Shown here piece by piece: positions 1 to 7,368 of a stretch of 20,120 nt of DNA. The DNA is from Campylobacterota bacterium (GTDB taxonomy: Bacteria; Campylobacterota; Campylobacteria; Campylobacterales; JAADDG01): positions 1 through 20,120 of the forward strand of contig JAADDG010000044.1 of assembly GCA_013154075.1 (NCBI GenBank). Reading direction: 5' to 3'. Each line of letters begins with the position of its first letter. Positions within the stretch are counted from its first letter, which is position 1. Below the pieces are notes generated by a model that worked only from the letters and a program-made list of their open reading frames with translations, had not been told where the DNA came from and ran no database searches. A program made the position numbers and the translations under genes.

Positions 1-895
1 TGAATTTGTTGTCTTTGAATTTCAGTTTTTGAGCCACTTCGGGTAGAAGTTCCATTATCAAAACGTCTTGCTTCTTTTTGGCTATCAGATGCAATGTAAG
101 CCTTACTTTATAAAGAAACTCGAGCGCCATTCTAAGCTCTTTGTAATCTTTTTCATTTATTTTCATTGGAACGATATCTTTTATTTTTGTGGCGTTGTAT
201 AGGACGTTTGCTATCCAATAGAGAGTATTGATATCTCTAAGGCCTCCGGCTCCATCTTTGATGTTCGGTTCCATATTTAGGGGTTTTTGAGCGCTTCTTG
301 TCAGATACTCCTCATATTTTGCCAATAAGAACTCTTTTTGATTGTGGTGTCTTATTCTATTTAGCTCTCTTTGCGTCTCTATCCAAAGTATCTTCGATCC
401 GCAAATGAATCTTGATTCAAGCATCGCGGTTTTTATGGTGATATCCTCTTTGCTCGCTTTGAAAAGATCGTCTATTTCGTGCACTCTATGGCCTATTTTC
501 AGGCCGCTGTCCCACATTGTTTGAAGGATCGATTCTATTATGTATTTTGTATTGAAGCCCTCTATGTTTTTGTAAACGATCATAATATCTATATCCGAAT
601 ATAAACAAAGCTCTTCTCTTCCGTAGCTTCCAAGTGCAGTTATGGTAAGGGGGATGGAGTTGTGAAAGGGCATGTAGTCTTTGAAGCTGTGGCGTAAAAC
701 ATATTTATATATGGTTTGAATAAATTCATCGATTTTTTTAGTGTGCCTTACCAGAAAATCTTTCCCGTTATGGTTTAAAAGAGTCTCTTCCACCGAGGAG
801 AAATACTCTTTGATAGCCTCTCTTATCACTTTGGCCACTTCAAAATGCTCCGCTCTTTTTAGTAAAAGGTCTTCTATTTTGTGCGATAGTGTCAT
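1..895 (-). CDS. glnD: PII uridylyltransferase / uridylyl-removing enzyme GlnD, N-terminal part
   Basis: Bifunctional nitrogen sensor that uridylylates and de-uridylylates the PII protein. I translated the minus strand from an ATG at 895-893 and it stays open to the left edge, giving 298 residues, about a third of a usual GlnD (~850 aa). A nucleotidyltransferase core is visible: GSYGREELCLYSDIDI at residues 89-104 with catalytic-type aspartates D101 and D103. The GlnD hallmark EPNIKDGAGGLRD follows at 209-221. The HD and ACT domains would lie outside the window. A Shine-Dalgarno AAGGAT (minus strand, 909-904) sits 8 nt before the ATG, which supports this start. The gene is divergent from the OmpA gene. 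Seen: motifs and open frame. Known: this motif pair defines the GlnD family. Confidence 0.93.
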   Translation of the reverse strand, partial: MTLSHKIEDLLLKRAEHFEVAKVIREAIKEYFSSVEETLLNHNGKDFLVRHTKKIDEFIQTIYKYVLRHSFKDYMPFHNSIPLTITALGSYGREELCLYSDIDIMIVYKNIEGFNTKYIIESILQTMWDSGLKIGHRVHEIDDLFKASKEDITIKTAMLESRFICGSKILWIETQRELNRIRHHNQKEFLLAKYEEYLTRSAQKPLNMEPNIKDGAGGLRDINTLYWIANVLYNATKIKDIVPMKINEKDYKELRMALEFLYKVRLTLHLIAKKKQDVLIMELLPEVAQKLKFKDNKF

Positions 896-990
896 ATAAA
901 ATTATCCTTTTAGATTATTTTGTTAGATAAATTTTATCCTTTATCTTTGTTCACTTTTTTCACAAATGTTCGATATTATCCCGTCTCTTA

Positions 991-1024
991 GATATAAAAC
1001 CTAAAAATACAGTTGTTTTATATC
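991..1024. repeat. Perfect 10-bp inverted repeat upstream of the OmpA gene (possible operator)
   Basis: GATATAAAAC (991-1000) and GTTTTATATC (1015-1024) are exact reverse complements separated by 14 nt. The right arm covers the -35 region of the promoter at 1013-1040. That position suggests a regulator binding site rather than a terminator, since no T-run follows and it lies before the likely transcription start. The regulator is unknown. The dyad itself is read directly; its function is inferred. Confidence 0.5.
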
Positions 1025-1040
1025 ATAATTTTGTTATAAT
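1013..1040 (+). promoter_or_regulatory. Sigma-70-type promoter of the OmpA gene
   Basis: A perfect -10 hexamer TATAAT lies at 1035-1040, with a weak -35 TTGTTT at 1013-1018 (spacer 16). Poor -35 conservation is normal in Campylobacterota. The gene's Shine-Dalgarno AGGAG (1098-1102) sits 6 nt before the ATG at 1109, leaving a 5' UTR of about 60 nt. The rest of the 896-1108 gap is AT-rich and also carries the glnD Shine-Dalgarno; I found no other convincing element there. Confidence 0.65.
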
Positions 1041-1108
1041 AGTTATATTATCAAAAATTTTCTATTTCGTTTTCATAAAGTTGGAAATGAAATATATAGG
1101 AGTTAAGG

Positions 1109-2137
1109 ATGAAAAAGATTTCGGCTATTGGATTTTCTTTGCTGCTTGCATCTTCTTTGATGGCGGCTGACGGATACAGATATGAGATAGCTCCGACGGT
1201 TTCTAAAAACTGGAGCGATAGAAATTCGGGTTTTGAAAGCGCTACGAGCTGGGGAGCTAAATTGAATGCTTACCTAAATGATATCGTAGGTTTTCAATTG
1301 GCATATGACAGATTGGATAACGTTCATTTCAGACACGGGCCTCAAAAAAGTGATATAGATAGAATAGGGTTGAACCTTTTGTTGGAGGCTCCTAACTCTT
1401 CTCACGTAACTCCTTATATGTTGATAGGTGGAGGATATGAGAAGGTAGAGGTTAAATTGGACGATGAGGATTCTCAAGCATTTGCAAATGTGGGAGCGGG
1501 TTTCAAATACTCTATCAATAAAGCTTTGGATGCGATGATAGAGGCAAGATATATAAGGAAACTTGATTCTTACGATAGTGATGTAATGGGAACTTTCGGA
1601 TTGGGATACAAATTCGGTTATGTAGCTCCTCCGGCACCGGCTCCTCAACCGGTAGTGGAACCTGAGCCGGCACCTGAGCCTGAGCCTGCGGTCGAGCAGC
1701 CTAAAGACAGCGATCATGACGGTGTAACCGACGATGTGGATCAATGTCCAAATACCGCGGAAGGAATCAAAGTGGATCAAGTGGGCTGTCCTGTAGACTT
1801 GGAGCTTGTTATTCACTTCGATTTCGATAAAGCGATCATTAGAGATGAGGATAAACCTAAAATCGATAAAATTATCGAAATATTGAAAAAAGAGCCTACT
1901 TATAAAGCGGTAGTTGCCGGACATACCGATAGTATAGGACCCGCTTCTTATAATATGAAGCTTTCCAAAAGAAGGGCGGAAGCTTTGAAAGCTTATATGG
2001 TTGCTCACGGAATTTCTCCTGATAGAATCAAATTGGAGTGGTACGGAGAGACAAGACCTATAGCTTCCAACGCTACTCCTGAGGGAAGAGCTCTAAATAG
2101 AAGAGACGAGGCTAAATTTTCTATTAGAATTCAGTAA
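1109..2137 (+). CDS. OmpA-family outer membrane protein (beta-barrel plus peptidoglycan-binding domain)
   Basis: Outer membrane protein tethering the envelope to peptidoglycan, 342 aa. Residues 1-20 are a signal peptide (cleavage near SLMA-ADG). Residues ~21-170 look like an eight-strand-type OMP barrel with alternating aromatic residues. A Pro/Glu-rich linker spans 174-198. It is followed by a thrombospondin-type-3 calcium loop, DSDHDGVTDDVDQCPNT (200-216), with C213 and C227 as a likely disulfide. The OmpA C-terminal domain (233-342) has GHTD (271-274) and NRR (330-332), the residues that bind diaminopimelate in this family. Expected length and architecture match Campylobacterota OmpA/CadF/OprF-like proteins. 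The gene appears monocistronic, with its own promoter and terminator. Confidence 0.93.
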   Translation: MKKISAIGFSLLLASSLMAADGYRYEIAPTVSKNWSDRNSGFESATSWGAKLNAYLNDIVGFQLAYDRLDNVHFRHGPQKSDIDRIGLNLLLEAPNSSHVTPYMLIGGGYEKVEVKLDDEDSQAFANVGAGFKYSINKALDAMIEARYIRKLDSYDSDVMGTFGLGYKFGYVAPPAPAPQPVVEPEPAPEPEPAVEQPKDSDHDGVTDDVDQCPNTAEGIKVDQVGCPVDLELVIHFDFDKAIIRDEDKPKIDKIIEILKKEPTYKAVVAGHTDSIGPASYNMKLSKRRAEALKAYMVAHGISPDRIKLEWYGETRPIASNATPEGRALNRRDEAKFSIRIQ

Positions 2138-2143
2138 TTTTAT

Positions 2144-2173
2144 ATCTTCTCCGCTTTTGCGGGGAAGATTTTT
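2144..2173 (+). terminator. Rho-independent terminator of the OmpA gene
   Basis: The 11-bp stem ATCTTCTCCGC / GCGGGGAAGAT (one U-G wobble) has a TTTT loop and is followed by TTTTT, starting 6 nt after the stop codon. The Shine-Dalgarno of the next gene (AAGG, 2174-2177) begins directly behind it. Confidence 0.85.
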
Positions 2174-2184
2174 AAGGTTTTTTT

Positions 2185-4920
2185 GTGTTTATCTCCTATT
2201 TGGCTTATGAAGCGAGTGCCGGAAGCGGTAAGACTTTCGCACTTAGTATCCGCTATATCTCTTTACTTTTTTTAGGTGCCAATCCTCAAAATATTCTAAC
2301 TCTCACCTTTACAAACAAAGCCGCAAACGAGATGCAAGAGAGAATTTTTGCGATCTTAAGAGAGCTGCATCTGCCAAAAAGAGAGGCCGAGTTAAAAGAG
2401 CTTTGTAAAATTTTGGAAAAGACTCCTAAAGATATTTTAAAAAGACAACCGGAAATATTGGAGATATTTTTAAATAGCGATATAAAAATCTCCACTATAG
2501 ATAAGTTTTTTTCGCAAATTCTTAGAAAATTCTCCTTTTATGCAAACCTTCTTCCCGATTTCGAGATAGATGAGGATAATGACGATACTTTGAAAGCGGA
2601 ACTTTTTGTAAAAGAGGTTGTTAAGAGAGGGGAGTATGAGAAGCTTATAAATTTCATTTTGCTTTTGCAAAAAAGATTTGAAGATATTTTCAATCTTTTT
2701 GCGAGATTTTACGAAAAAGATCATGAGATAGAGGATGTGCTCTCTTTTTTATCGGAAAGGGAGTTTGTAGATCCTAAAATCGTTATGCTTTTTGTAAAAG
2801 AGATTGAAAATATCTTTTTAGAGTGCCGCGATCTTTCTAATAGCGCTAAAAAAGCTTTTTTGATAGAGGATCATAAAGCTTTGGCGGAATCTACATGGTT
2901 TTGTAAAGATAGTTTGAAAGATTATAGGTTTTTTAAAAAATGCTACAAAGAGGAGGCCGATGAATATTTTCACTCTTTGAAAGAGAGTATGAAGAAGTTT
3001 TTTGAATATAGAGAGTTTAGGGCTTTGAGAGATCTTTTCGATCTTTATCTGTTTTATAAGAAGTCCAATCAAGATGCCGCCGTGGAGTTAAACAGACTCA
3101 CCTTTACGGATGTTACCAATTTTGTTTACGAGCTTTTGGCAAGAAACGTGGATAGGGAGTTTCTGTATTTTAGGCTCGATTCGAGAATAGATCATATTTT
3201 GTTGGATGAGTTTCAAGATACGAGTATCGTTCAGTATAAAATTTTGGAACCTTTGATAGAGGAGATTTGTTCGGGAGAGGGAGTTAGGGCTAAGAGGAGC
3301 TTTTTTTATGTGGGAGATACGAAGCAATCTATCTATAGATTTAGGGGAGGCGCTAAAGAGCTTTTTTATTATTTGGCAAACAGATTCGATATAAAACTCG
3401 ATAAGCTCGATACCAATTATAGGAGCAGGGCCAAAATAGTCGAGTTTGTAAATAGTGTGTTTGAAAATTTGCTCCCAAACTACAGTAGACAGTTTTCGGC
3501 CGATAAAGAGGACGGCGGTTATGTGGAGGTAAAGGAGAGTGAAGAGACGATAGAAGCTATTTTAGATAGCGTAAAAGAGCTTAAAGATAAAGGCGTAAAA
3601 GATAGCGATATAGCTATACTTACATATAAAAACAGCGATTCTTTCGATATCGAAGAAGCTTTAAAAGAGAGATTCCCCGATATTAAAATAACTACCGAAA
3701 CGACATCCTTGCTTATAAATCAGCCAAGAGTTAGAGCCGTCATAGAGATGCTTATATATCTGTATTTTCAATCACCGTATAACAAAGCCAATTTTTTGGC
3801 TCTTATAGGTAAAGATATAAACGAGGATATATCTAAAGAGATAGAGGGATTGGATATTTCCAAATCTTTGCCGTCTTTAATCAAAGATATTATAAAAACC
3901 TTCTCTTTATACGATAAAGATCCGAATCTCTTAAGGCTTATAGAAATTTCGTTTGGATATGAGGATATAGAATCTTTTATTTTCAATTTCGAATCCATAA
4001 GCGCAAAAAGTCTTTCTAAAAATGAAGAAGGGATAAAAATCCTTACGATCCATAAATCAAAAGGGCTTGAATTTCCTCATTTGATCGTCTCCGATAGACT
4101 CTCTAAAAAAAGAACTTCGGGAGAGGCTTTTATTTTCTCTTATGAAGGTATAGATTTAAAAAATATTTTTTACAGGCAAAAGGGAAGAGAGTGTGTGGAT
4201 GAGGAGTATAAAAGGGCTTTGGAGAGAGAAAAGAAGCTTATGGAGGAGGATGAGCTAAACGCTCAGTATGTTGCCTTTACAAGAGCTAAAAATTCTCTAA
4301 TTATTTGCAAAAATGCCAAAAACTCTTCGTTTGAGAGATTCTCTTTGAAGCCTTTTAAAGAGGGCGAGATAGAGGTTTGGGATGAGGAGAAAATCGCAAA
4401 AGAGAAGCAAGATGCCCTTTACGCTCCATATTGTTTATCTTGGAAAAAGAGAGAGGAAAACGGAGAAAAAGCTGTAGAGGATCCCGATTCTACGGTGTTT
4501 GGAATCTCTTTGCACTATCTTTTGGAGATGATGGAGGAGTTCGATTCGGATAGTTTCAAAGAGGCTTTCTTGGCTATGAAAAACAGATACGGCTATCTTC
4601 TGGAGGCCAAAGAGATCGAAGATATCGAAAGAAGAGTCAAAAGAGTTTTGGATAATTCTTCGTTTTTGAATTTGGTAAACGGCAAAAGAAGAAAAGAGCA
4701 AGCCGTAAGTTACGGAAATAAACTATATAGAATAGATCTTTTGGTAGAGAGAGATGATGATTGGATAGTGATAGATTACAAAACTTCGGAATCTCCAAGA
4801 AGCGAGCATAAAGAGCAGATGAATATTTATAAAAATATCATCGCTAAAATAGTAAAAAAGCCGGTAAAAGGGTATCTTCTCTATTTAAAAGAAGAGGATA
4901 TCGAGTTATTGGAGATTTAA
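2185..4920 (+). CDS. addA: RecB-like helicase-nuclease AddA
   Basis: Helicase-nuclease subunit that processes DNA double-strand ends for RecA repair, normally paired with AddB; 911 aa. UvrD/RecB superfamily-1 motifs appear in order: Walker A ASAGSGKT (10-17), Ia around TLTFTNKAANEM (39-50), II LDEFQDT (340-346), III GDTKQSIYRFRGG (377-389), IV NYRS (411-414), V TIHKSKGLEF (621-630) and VI YVAFTRAK (695-702). The C-terminal RecB-type nuclease is intact: H777 in GISLHYLLE, D851 in RIDLL, and the DYK triad 864-866. The GTG start at 2185 is preferred because AAGG lies 7 nt before it and it leaves the usual short lead before Walker A. An AddB gene is not adjacent. Helicobacter and Campylobacter AddA proteins share this form. 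Confidence 0.92.
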   Translation: MFISYLAYEASAGSGKTFALSIRYISLLFLGANPQNILTLTFTNKAANEMQERIFAILRELHLPKREAELKELCKILEKTPKDILKRQPEILEIFLNSDIKISTIDKFFSQILRKFSFYANLLPDFEIDEDNDDTLKAELFVKEVVKRGEYEKLINFILLLQKRFEDIFNLFARFYEKDHEIEDVLSFLSEREFVDPKIVMLFVKEIENIFLECRDLSNSAKKAFLIEDHKALAESTWFCKDSLKDYRFFKKCYKEEADEYFHSLKESMKKFFEYREFRALRDLFDLYLFYKKSNQDAAVELNRLTFTDVTNFVYELLARNVDREFLYFRLDSRIDHILLDEFQDTSIVQYKILEPLIEEICSGEGVRAKRSFFYVGDTKQSIYRFRGGAKELFYYLANRFDIKLDKLDTNYRSRAKIVEFVNSVFENLLPNYSRQFSADKEDGGYVEVKESEETIEAILDSVKELKDKGVKDSDIAILTYKNSDSFDIEEALKERFPDIKITTETTSLLINQPRVRAVIEMLIYLYFQSPYNKANFLALIGKDINEDISKEIEGLDISKSLPSLIKDIIKTFSLYDKDPNLLRLIEISFGYEDIESFIFNFESISAKSLSKNEEGIKILTIHKSKGLEFPHLIVSDRLSKKRTSGEAFIFSYEGIDLKNIFYRQKGRECVDEEYKRALEREKKLMEEDELNAQYVAFTRAKNSLIICKNAKNSSFERFSLKPFKEGEIEVWDEEKIAKEKQDALYAPYCLSWKKREENGEKAVEDPDSTVFGISLHYLLEMMEEFDSDSFKEAFLAMKNRYGYLLEAKEIEDIERRVKRVLDNSSFLNLVNGKRRKEQAVSYGNKLYRIDLLVERDDDWIVIDYKTSESPRSEHKEQMNIYKNIIAKIVKKPVKGYLLYLKEEDIELLEI

Positions 4921-4928
4921 AGTTAAAA

Positions 4929-4947
4929 AAAGCTTAAATTAAGCTTT
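4929..4947. repeat. AT-rich palindrome after addA
   Basis: AAAGCTTA and TAAGCTTT form an 8-bp stem around AAT, 8 nt after the addA stop codon. It has only two G-C pairs and no clear T-run, so it is at best a weak terminator. It could equally be an element upstream of the rplM promoter. Confidence 0.35.
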
Positions 4948-4965
4948 CTGTAAGATATATTTAAA

Positions 4966-4971
4966 TACAAT
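4966..4971 (+). promoter_or_regulatory. Candidate -10 box of the rplM-rpsI promoter
   Basis: TACAAT at 4966-4971 is preceded by an A/T-rich tract of the kind seen in Campylobacterota sigma-70 promoters. No -35 hexamer is evident. A Shine-Dalgarno AAAAGG (4992-4997) sits 6 nt before the rplM ATG. Ribosomal operons normally have their own promoter, and this is the best candidate in the 83-bp gap. Confidence 0.45.
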
Positions 4972-5003
4972 CTCACTTTCAAATAATTGGCAAAAGGTTT
5001 TGA

Positions 5004-5432
5004 ATGAAATCAACAAGAATGATTAAGCCAAATGAAGTACAAAGAGAATGGGTAGTGGTTGACGCTGCCGGTAAAAGATTTGGTAGAGTTTTGACGGAAG
5101 TTGCCTCTTTGCTTAGAGGAAAACATAAGCCTTACTACACTCCTCATGTCGATTGCGGCGATTATGTAATCGTAATCAATGCCAGCAAAGTTGATATAAG
5201 CGGCAACAAAGCCGATAGCAAAATGTATCATAGACATAGCGGATATTTCGGCAGTGTCAAGAGCGAGAAGCTCGGAGAGTTGCTGGAGAAGAATCCGGCG
5301 AAACTTTTTATGTTGGCTACAAGAGGAATGCTTCCTAAAACGAAGCTTGGAAAGGCTATGCTTAAAAAATTGAAAGTGTATCCGGGAAGTGAGCATCCTC
5401 ACACGGCACAAGTTAAAAAGTCAGAAGGGTAA
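5004..5432 (+). CDS. rplM: 50S ribosomal protein L13
   Basis: Large-subunit protein L13, 142 aa, the usual bacterial length. It carries the family signatures REWVVVDAAGKRFGRVLTEV near the N-terminus, LRGKHKPYYTPHVDCGDYV (about residues 37-55), the YHRHSGYFG segment and a C-terminal GMLPKTKLGKAML followed by LKVYPGSEHPH. It is followed after 3 nt by rpsI, the standard L13-S9 operon of bacteria. The ATG start is supported by AAAAGG upstream. Confidence 0.98.
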   Translation: MKSTRMIKPNEVQREWVVVDAAGKRFGRVLTEVASLLRGKHKPYYTPHVDCGDYVIVINASKVDISGNKADSKMYHRHSGYFGSVKSEKLGELLEKNPAKLFMLATRGMLPKTKLGKAMLKKLKVYPGSEHPHTAQVKKSEG

Positions 5433-5435
5433 TAT

Positions 5436-5825
5436 ATGGCAAAAGTTTATGCAACCGGAAAAAGAAAAACTTCCGTAGCTAAAGTTTGGTTACAACCGGG
5501 TTCCGGACAGATTTTTGTAAACGGAATGACATTGGATCAATGGTTAGGCGGTCTTGAGACCAAGAAGATGAGAGTTATGGAGCCGCTTTTGTTGACTAAG
5601 CAGGATAAGAGCGTAGATATAGTGGCTACTACTCTCGGAGGCGGATATTCCGGTCAGGCTGACGCTCTAAGACACGGAATTTCCAAAGCTTTGGTGGCTT
5701 TTGACGAAGATTTTAGAGCTATTTTGAAACCTAAGGGTCTTTTGACAAGAGACTCGAGAGTTGTAGAGAGAAAAAAATACGGAAAGAAAAAAGCGAGAAG
5801 ATCTCCACAATTTTCAAAAAGATAA
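5436..5825 (+). CDS. rpsI: 30S ribosomal protein S9
   Basis: Small-subunit protein S9, 129 aa. It has the typical start YATGKRKTSVAKVWL, the central GGGYSGQADALRHGISKAL, and the basic tail ending RRSPQFSKR, whose final lysine-arginine reaches the ribosomal P site in characterised ribosomes. The Shine-Dalgarno (AGAAGG) lies inside the end of rplM, so the two genes are probably translated from one transcript. A terminator follows within 20 nt. Confidence 0.98.
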   Translation: MAKVYATGKRKTSVAKVWLQPGSGQIFVNGMTLDQWLGGLETKKMRVMEPLLLTKQDKSVDIVATTLGGGYSGQADALRHGISKALVAFDEDFRAILKPKGLLTRDSRVVERKKYGKKKARRSPQFSKR

Positions 5826-5839
5826 TATCTTTCAAATTC

Positions 5840-5870
5840 GAAGCGGGATTTCCCCGCTTTATTTGTTCTT
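5840..5870 (+). terminator. Rho-independent terminator of rplM-rpsI
   Basis: The stem AAGCGGG (5841-5847) / CCCGCTT (5853-5859), with loop ATTTC, is followed by the T-rich TTATTTGTT. Its right arm touches the stop codon of the convergent hepT gene. In the hepT direction no T-run follows the stem, so it probably works mainly for rpsI. Confidence 0.78.
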
Positions 5871-6233
5871 CGCTATTTTTAAAAGTTTTAAAATTTTTTG
5901 TTGTAATTCTTCTAATTTTTCATTACAAATCATATAAATTATTTCGGCGTTTATATCTATATAATGGTGAGATATTAAATCTCTTAATTTGATAATATTA
6001 CTCCAATATTCTGTGGGAGCTATTTTTTCTAAAAAATTTTTATGATGTTTATCAATATTTTTCAATGCTTCTCCGATAGTTTGTATTCTTAAAATAATAC
6101 TATCAAGTTTTTCCAAACCATTATCATTATTTAAAAAATCATCTATTGTTTTTACATTTTGGAAACGTTTACGGATAATATTTATACTGTCGTTAATAAA
6201 TTCTAAGAGTTCTATGAGAGATAATTTATTCAT
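5859..6233 (-). CDS. hepT: HEPN-domain ribonuclease toxin HepT
   Basis: Likely toxin of a HepT-MntA (type VII) toxin-antitoxin system, 124 aa, an all-helical HEPN protein. The catalytic signature RX4HXY is present as RDLISHHY, residues 84-91 (R84, H89, Y91). In characterised homologues this motif cleaves RNA and its tyrosine is the AMPylation target of the partner. The partner gene mntA lies immediately upstream and overlaps by 8 nt (6226-6233), the usual order. The pair sits in DNA more AT-rich than its neighbours, suggesting transfer. Seen: the motif and the pairing. Known: the mechanism, from the family. Inferred: activity in this organism. Confidence 0.88.
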   Translation of the reverse strand: MNKLSLIELLEFINDSINIIRKRFQNVKTIDDFLNNDNGLEKLDSIILRIQTIGEALKNIDKHHKNFLEKIAPTEYWSNIIKLRDLISHHYIDINAEIIYMICNEKLEELQQKILKLLKIAKNK

Positions 6234-6516
6234 AAATTATCTCCTGTTCTATCTCTTTTTTTAATCCGTCCCTTATTTGTGGATGATTGTATACTATATC
6301 TATTTTTCTTTGAAGTTTTTTTTCCAGATATAGCCACAATCCGGTCATATTATCGAGGGTTCTATTTTTTAAAATTACATAAAAATCTATATCGCTATCC
6401 TCTTTATTTTTGTTTTTCGCATATGAACCGAATAGCCCTATTTTTTCCACGGAAAATTTACTTTGTAAATATGATTTATTATCTTTTAAGAATTGTAGAA
6501 TTTCCTCTTTTGTCAT
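6226..6516 (-). CDS. mntA: MntA-type nucleotidyltransferase antitoxin
   Basis: Minimal nucleotidyltransferase that in studied systems neutralises HepT by AMPylating a tyrosine of its RX4HXY motif; 96 aa. The GSX10DXD signature is exact: G30-S31, ten residues, then D42-I-D44. A third carboxylate, D73, lies in KIDIV. The protein is complete, with no missing catalytic residue, so an active antitoxin is expected. It is the first gene of a two-gene operon with hepT and has an extended -10 promoter 24 nt upstream. Confidence 0.88.
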   Translation of the reverse strand: MTKEEILQFLKDNKSYLQSKFSVEKIGLFGSYAKNKNKEDSDIDFYVILKNRTLDNMTGLWLYLEKKLQRKIDIVYNHPQIRDGLKKEIEQEIIYE

Positions 6517-6539
6517 TTTTAAAGCTTTCAGTTTTTTAT

Positions 6540-6548
6540 ATTATAGCA
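6540..6548 (-). promoter_or_regulatory. Extended -10 promoter of mntA-hepT
   Basis: On the minus strand the sequence reads TGCTATAAT, a perfect extended -10 (TGN-TATAAT), with the hexamer at 6545-6540. No -35 match is visible, and extended -10 promoters often lack one. It lies 24 nt upstream of the mntA ATG at 6516. Confidence 0.65.
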
Positions 6549-6552
6549 AAAA

Positions 6553-6572
6553 CGAAACTTAGTTATGTTTCG
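6553..6572. repeat. Inverted repeat between the divergent mntA and pilin promoters
   Basis: CGAAAC (6553-6558) and GTTTCG (6567-6572) are exact reverse complements separated by 8 nt. The element lies just upstream of the mntA -10 box and just before an AT-rich stretch that may hold the pilin -10. This is a plausible operator, for example for autoregulation by the toxin-antitoxin pair, but that role is inferred. Confidence 0.4.
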
Positions 6573-6578
6573 AAACTA

Positions 6579-6584
6579 TATATT
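6579..6584 (+). promoter_or_regulatory. Tentative -10 box of the first pilin gene
   Basis: TATATT at 6579-6584 is the best-placed -10-like hexamer upstream of the pilin 5' UTR hairpin. No -35 is recognisable and other AT-rich hexamers exist (6601-6606, inside the hairpin). If used, transcription would start around 6590, directly before the left arm of the inverted repeat at 6593. Confidence 0.25.
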
Positions 6585-6592
6585 TTTTTTAA

Positions 6593-6632
6593 CCTGTCGA
6601 TATATTAGGTATATGTAATTTTCATCGACAGG
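6593..6632 (+). promoter_or_regulatory. Perfect 9-bp inverted repeat covering the pilin Shine-Dalgarno (5' UTR hairpin)
   Basis: CCTGTCGAT (6593-6601) pairs exactly with ATCGACAGG (6624-6632) around a 22-nt loop. The right arm contains the first three bases of the Shine-Dalgarno AGGAGAG (6630-6636), which serves the ATG at 6642. If transcribed as RNA, the stem would hide part of the ribosome binding site. If transcription starts inside it, the repeat would instead be a DNA operator. The repeat is seen directly; the role is inferred. Confidence 0.55.
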
Positions 6633-6641
6633 AGAGAGTTT

Positions 6642-7349
6642 ATGCAAAGACGCGGTTTTACGATGGTAGAGTTGATTTTCGTTATTGTTATTATAGGTAT
6701 TTTGGCGACTATGGCTATGCCCAAATTCGACGATACGACAAACAGAGCCAAAATCAACAGCGAGCTTTCCGGAATGGAATCTATGGCCGCCGCTATTAGA
6801 GGTGCTATAGAGTTTCATGTGGAGGATTTCGGGGATGCGAAAGTAAATTGGCACAATTATGCCGATATGAACGATTCTACGGCTAACTATTCCGTTAGAG
6901 CAGCACACTACGGCAATATTAACAAATCTAAGCTTGTTTTGAAAAAGATCGCTAAGAAAAACGATAAATTAAGGATTGCCGGTTGGGCGCCCGTGGATTC
7001 TAACGGCAATTGGTCTTTTAAAGACGGATTGTATTTCGATATTTTGATGGTGGAAGGAGAAGCTTCCAACTCCAAAACGGGCGTTCCTTTTCCAAAAGAG
7101 GCTACGAATAACGATATACCGGGCAAACCTGATAGAAACGATTTTTGGGTATTTAATCCTTCGCCTGTAGATATAGTGGTAGTGGGCGGCAGCAATACTC
7201 CTATAAACAAAACGGTAGTTGAGTCGGGAAGTTTGGTTTTGGTCGATGTAAATGGTACCAAAGCGGTTAATGTAAGAAACGTTAGATTTTCCGGTCTTAC
7301 AAACGGTAACGGAAGTCCTACGCAATTTTATTTCACGGCTCCTAAATAA
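6642..7349 (+). CDS. Type IV pilin-like protein, probable shaft subunit (MshA/MshB-like)
   Basis: Prepilin of the MSHA-like system, 235 aa. The type III signal is classic: short basic leader MQRRG, then FTMVELIFVIVIIGI with glutamate at mature position +5, so cleavage is expected after G5. The single hydrophobic helix (6-28) would pack in the filament core. The C-terminal globular domain has no cysteine at all, unlike most type IV pilins. It carries KPDRNDFW at 162-169, a motif shared with the next gene, its paralogue. The strong AGGAGAG ribosome binding site is partly covered by an inverted repeat. The two plus-strand pilins are transcribed apart from the machinery, consistent with a need for many copies. 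Major versus minor pilin is inferred. Confidence 0.85.
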   Translation: MQRRGFTMVELIFVIVIIGILATMAMPKFDDTTNRAKINSELSGMESMAAAIRGAIEFHVEDFGDAKVNWHNYADMNDSTANYSVRAAHYGNINKSKLVLKKIAKKNDKLRIAGWAPVDSNGNWSFKDGLYFDILMVEGEASNSKTGVPFPKEATNNDIPGKPDRNDFWVFNPSPVDIVVVGGSNTPINKTVVESGSLVLVDVNGTKAVNVRNVRFSGLTNGNGSPTQFYFTAPK

Positions 7350-7368
7350 AAATAATAGGATTTGAGTT

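Noticed and set aside
342..524. Plus-strand 60-codon frame near the left edge
   Set aside because: It lies antisense within glnD, whose translation shows the nucleotidyltransferase and EPNIKDGAGGLRD motifs.
1274..2008. Long open frame (244 codons) on the minus strand inside the OmpA gene
   Set aside because: It is antisense to a clear OmpA protein with signal peptide, linker and domain motifs. Its translation is rich in R, S, Y and I, with no recognisable domain, and it has no promoter or ribosome site of its own.
6597..6604. CGATAT-like sequence as a sigma-28 (FliA) -10 box for the first pilin
   Set aside because: The hexamer resembles Campylobacterota FliA boxes, but no matching -35 lies at the right distance and the bases belong to the inverted repeat.
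6279..6608. Plus-strand 109-codon frame across mntA and its upstream region
   Set aside because: It overlaps mntA with its intact catalytic motif on the other strand, and its translation is a run of F, Y, L and I typical of an antisense frame in AT-rich DNA.
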